NCBI RefSeq assembly: GCF_000740785.1
Contig: NZ_JFZB01000012.1
Coordinates: forward strand, 101,803-165,802
Length of the DNA stretch: 64,000 nt
Source of the DNA: Paenirhodobacter enshiensis
GTDB lineage: Bacteria > Pseudomonadota > Alphaproteobacteria > Rhodobacterales > Rhodobacteraceae
Reading direction: 5' to 3'
Position 1 is the first letter of the stretch. Each line of letters begins with the position of its first letter. The position numbers and the translations under genes were made by a program. Positions 61,685-64,000 of the stretch are shown in pieces. The notes beneath the pieces were generated by a model. It was not told where the DNA came from. It did not search any database and was given only the letters and a program-made list of their open reading frames with translations.

Positions 61685-62329
61685 ATGCTGCAACCGCAGG
61701 ACAAACGCCTGGCCCTGCAGGCCTACGAGCAGATCCTCGACCTGATCCAGAGCAAACGCGCCCAGCCCGGCGAGATCGTGACCGAGAGGCGGCTGGCCGA
61801 GATGCTCGACATGTCGCGCACCCCGATCCGCGACGCGCTGCTGATGCTCGAGGGCGAGGGGCTGCTGATCCGGCGCGGCACCCGCGGCCTTCAGGTCAAG
61901 CAGATCCGCATCGAGGATTTCATGGATGCGCTGCAGATCCGCTCGTTGCTGGAACCGGCGATGGCGCGCATGGCGGCCGGGAGGATCCCGGCGGGTGATC
62001 TCGACAGCCTGCGCAACCAGTTGCAGACGCTCGCCGCGGGCGGCGAAAACGACCGCATGTCGGTGCGCGAGGTCGATGAACGGCTGCACGAGATGATCGC
62101 CCGCGCTGCCGGCAACCCGCAGCTCGAACAGATCATCCGCACGGTCCGCCGACAGACCCAGATGTTCGATCTGCGCTCGATGCCGGAACGTCTGGGCGAC
62201 ACCTGCGCCGAACATATCGCCATCGTCGACGCCATCGCCTCGGGCAATGCCGAGGCCAGCGCCAAGGCCATGGCCGACCATCTGAGCGCGGTGCGCCGCG
62301 CCATCGTCGCGCGTCTTACCGGGGGCTGA
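61685..62329 (+). CDS. GntR family regulator, FCD subfamily
   Basis: 214 residues. The wing-helix head has VTERRLAEMLDMSRTPIRDALLMLEGEGLL; the FCD half has ALQIRSLLEPAMARMAAG, EVDERLHEMIARAAGN and the closing HIAIVDAIASGNAEASAKAMADHL. Start at the ATG after GAGGA. Placed directly downstream of the TRAP-pxpB-M24 operon, which carries the best TTGGTATACCAA palindrome, so it is the most likely binder of that operator. Confidence 0.88.
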   Translation: MLQPQDKRLALQAYEQILDLIQSKRAQPGEIVTERRLAEMLDMSRTPIRDALLMLEGEGLLIRRGTRGLQVKQIRIEDFMDALQIRSLLEPAMARMAAGRIPAGDLDSLRNQLQTLAAGGENDRMSVREVDERLHEMIARAAGNPQLEQIIRTVRRQTQMFDLRSMPERLGDTCAEHIAIVDAIASGNAEASAKAMADHLSAVRRAIVARLTGG

Positions 62330-62366
62330 TCACCAGCCGGTCCGGGGCGCGCGCGCGCGAAGCCTG

Positions 62367-63116
62367 TCAGCGCGCGGTATAGCCGCCGTCGACCAGATGA
62401 TAGCTGCCGGTGATGAAGCTTGCCCGATCCGACAGAAGGAAGGTCACCAGCCCGGCGACCTCATCGGCCCGGCCCAGCCGGCCGACCGGATGCAGCCCCG
62501 TCAGAGCGTCATACTGCTCGCGCGACATCTGGCTGAGCAACGGCGTATCGATGAACCCCGGAGCGACGCAGTTCACCCGGATGCCCTTCGTGGCATAATC
62601 GAGGGCCGCGGTCCTGGTCATGCCAACCACCGCATGTTTCGCCGCCACATATCCCACCGTGCCGTTGAAACCGACCGAGCCGAGGATCGAGGCCATGTTG
62701 ACCACCGCTCCGCCGCCGGAAGCCAGCAGCGCCGGAATGCCGAAATGCAGCCCGTAGAACACTGCATTCAGATTGACGTCGATCACCCGCTTCCAGCTGT
62801 CGACCGGATAGTCCGCGACCGGCGCGTTCGACCCGCCGATCCCGGCATTGTTGACCAGCAGATGCAGCCCGCCGAGGCTCATGGCACGAGCGACCGCCGC
62901 CTCGACCGCCGCCGGGTCGGAAACGTCGCCGACCGAGACCTCTGCCTTGCCGCCCCGGGACACGATGCCATCGGCGACCGACTGCGCGGCCTCCTCGTGA
63001 AGGTCCGCGCAAACGACATGAGCGCCCGAAGCGGCAAGCTCGGCGGCGATGGCGGCCCCAAGACCGGATCCGGCGCCGGTCACCAGCGCGATCTTTCCGT
63101 CAAATCGGATATCCAT
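62367..63116 (-). CDS. SDR-family oxidoreductase
   Basis: 249 residues, complete classical [15 protein letters not shown] at the start, [31 protein letters not shown] with the Ser, YVAAK and [12 protein letters not shown] at the end. Start at the Met preceded by CAGGAGGAATT. It follows the ABC permease gene by 162 bases on the same strand with a hairpin between, so it may be a separate transcript. Likely a sugar-alcohol or 3-oxoacyl dehydrogenase; substrate unknown. Confidence 0.86.
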   Translation of the reverse strand: MDIRFDGKIALVTGAGSGLGAAIAAELAASGAHVVCADLHEEAAQSVADGIVSRGGKAEVSVGDVSDPAAVEAAVARAMSLGGLHLLVNNAGIGGSNAPVADYPVDSWKRVIDVNLNAVFYGLHFGIPALLASGGGAVVNMASILGSVGFNGTVGYVAAKHAVVGMTRTAALDYATKGIRVNCVAPGFIDTPLLSQMSREQYDALTGLHPVGRLGRADEVAGLVTFLLSDRASFITGSYHLVDGGYTAR

Positions 63117-63230
63117 CAATTCCTCCTGCCTGTCGCGGCGATGCCGGCGGGAGGCCGGCACGGACCCGCGGTCGTCGCGGAAAGCCTAGAAGCCCGGACC
63201 GGGGCGGTCGACAGAAATCGCCGGCGCAGA

Positions 63231-63262
63231 CCGGCCTCAGGCGACAAGCTGCCTGCGGCCGG
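63231..63262 (-). terminator. Hairpin after the ABC permease gene
   Basis: CCGGCCTCAGGC and GCCTGCGGCCGG pair with one mismatch over twelve positions, loop GACAAGCT. It begins about 17 bases after the permease stop on the minus strand. Confidence 0.55.
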
Positions 63263-63278
63263 CCTTGCGCCGCGATCG

Positions 63279-64000
63279 TCAGCGCTCGCCGCGGACATAG
63301 GCCTCGCCAAGTGCTGCGGGCAGGCGCGCACCGCGACCGGCGACCAGCAGCACCGCCATCACCGCGGCGAAGGGCAGCATCTGGATGATGTCGGTGGGCA
63401 CGTCGACGCCTGCCAGCTGCAACGCCGTGGTGGCCGACAGGCAGGCGCCGAAGACCAGCGCGCCGCCCATCACCCAGCTGGGCCGGCCACGCGCCAGCAT
63501 CGCCAGCACGATGCCGATATAGCCGTTGCCATGCGTCATGAAGGGCACGAACACTCCCGCCCCGACGATCGCCATGAACGCCCCGCCAAGCCCGACGAGC
63601 GTGCCGGTGATCAGAACCGCCACCGTGCGGATGCGCAGCACGCTGACCCCCGCGGTATCGAGCGCCGCCGGCTTGTCGCCCGCCGCCTGCAGCATCAGCC
63701 CGAGCTGCGTGCGCCGGAACAGTCCCACGATGAGCGGCACCAGCAGAAACGCCACATAGACCACCGGCTCGCGCACGAACAGCGCCGGCCCGAGAACCGG
63801 GATCTGCGACAGCCCAGGGATCGCCAGCTTGTCCATCACCGGCAACCGCGGATACAGCCGCGAGAACTGCTCGTAATGCAGCAGCGCCGTCACCCCCCCC
63901 GCCCCGACCGTCAGCGCGATGCCGACGACGATCTGATTGAGCCCGAGCCGCACGCAAAACAGCGCCATCAGCGCACCGACCGCCATGCCTCCGAGGCCGC
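63279..64000 (-). CDS. ABC transporter permease of nucleoside/simple sugar type, 3' part
   Basis: At least 240 residues; the frame is open to the window edge (GLGGMAVGALMAL), so the start lies outside. Six or so helices remain, with VVGIALTVGAGGVTALLHY, RRTQLGLMLQAAGDKPAALDTAGVSV (the coupling loop) and PSWVMGGALVFGACLSATTAL. This matches the BMP/nucleoside (YufP/YufQ, NupQ) permease family, which imports purine nucleosides or similar compounds. Ligand not determinable here. Confidence 0.86.
   Translation of the reverse strand, partial: GLGGMAVGALMALFCVRLGLNQIVVGIALTVGAGGVTALLHYEQFSRLYPRLPVMDKLAIPGLSQIPVLGPALFVREPVVYVAFLLVPLIVGLFRRTQLGLMLQAAGDKPAALDTAGVSVLRIRTVAVLITGTLVGLGGAFMAIVGAGVFVPFMTHGNGYIGIVLAMLARGRPSWVMGGALVFGACLSATTALQLAGVDVPTDIIQMLPFAAVMAVLLVAGRGARLPAALGEAYVRGER

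Noticed and set aside
1..64000. CRISPR arrays, tRNA/rRNA genes, insertion sequences, attachment sites
   Set aside because: No spaced repeats, cloverleaf-like sequences with CCA context, transposase motifs or flanking terminal repeats were noticed on reading; a covariance-model scan could still find something missed.

Overview
The window is a GC-rich (roughly two thirds G+C by eye), gene-dense chromosomal stretch of an alphaproteobacterium, most likely a member of the Rhodobacteraceae. The support is the codon use, the abundance of TRAP, dipeptide ABC and FCD-type GntR genes, and an intergenic hairpin cluster ending in CCCCCGGGATATTT (about 35264-35345) of the sort scattered through that family. 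I see no rRNA, tRNA, CRISPR array, insertion sequence or phage gene. Almost everything is accessory catabolism and its uptake and control.

Layout. (1) 1-2989: end of a small biosynthetic-looking operon with an adenylating ligase, an SDR, a TauD-type dioxygenase and a DUF6134 secreted protein. (2) 3365-8163, minus strand: operon of a DUF1185 protein, alpha/beta hydrolase, two-domain flavin reductase, luciferase-like monooxygenase and aldehyde dehydrogenase; this looks like oxidative opening of an unknown, possibly nitrogen-containing, compound. A DUF1330 gene and a GntR regulator diverge from it. (3) 9357-12550: MacAB efflux pair. (4) 12831-15981: SDR, two small proteins, LtrA and an ion channel in overlapping order, with a divergent LysR gene. 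(5) 17065-22695: AraC regulator, APC permease, ornithine-cyclodeaminase-like protein, RidA-family protein and FAD amine or amino acid oxidase. (6) 22723-25157: amino-alcohol-type kinase plus class III PLP enzyme. (7) 25233-32832: M20 hydrolases, a G3E metallochaperone, an amidohydrolase, a C69 dipeptidase and an amidase. (8) 33032-46634: a divergent amidase, a GntR gene broken by an in-frame amber codon, and a long operon with a dipeptide ABC importer, M81 hydrolase, gamma-glutamyltransferase and two duplicated amidases. (9) 46997-53311: hydroxyacid dehydrogenase, ArgE-like deacylase, 5-oxoprolinase subunits PxpA and PxpC, another dehydrogenase and a carbamoylase-type M20 enzyme. (10) 53337-56488: SDR, DapA-like and VOC genes with a divergent LysR. 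(11) 56641-62329: TRAP transporter, the missing 5-oxoprolinase subunit PxpB, a metal-ligand-poor M24 protein and a GntR regulator. (12) 62367-64000: SDR and the start of an ABC permease.

How the parts fit. Two palindromes recur in promoter regions and tie distant operons together. GGTATACC, with flanking TT/AA in the best copy, lies before the monooxygenase operon, between argE and pxpA, and before the TRAP-pxpB operon. ATTGTCGACAAT, exact or with one mismatch, lies before the kinase/aminotransferase operon, between the divergent amidases, and in the leader of the peptide-importer operon. Both resemble FCD GntR operators. The first set joins pxpAC to pxpB plus a TRAP transporter and so predicts a pyroglutamate (or related lactam) uptake and degradation regulon. 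The second set predicts a peptide and amide scavenging regulon whose nearest candidate regulator is the amber-interrupted GntR gene. These functional links are inferences from sequence layout, not demonstrated facts.
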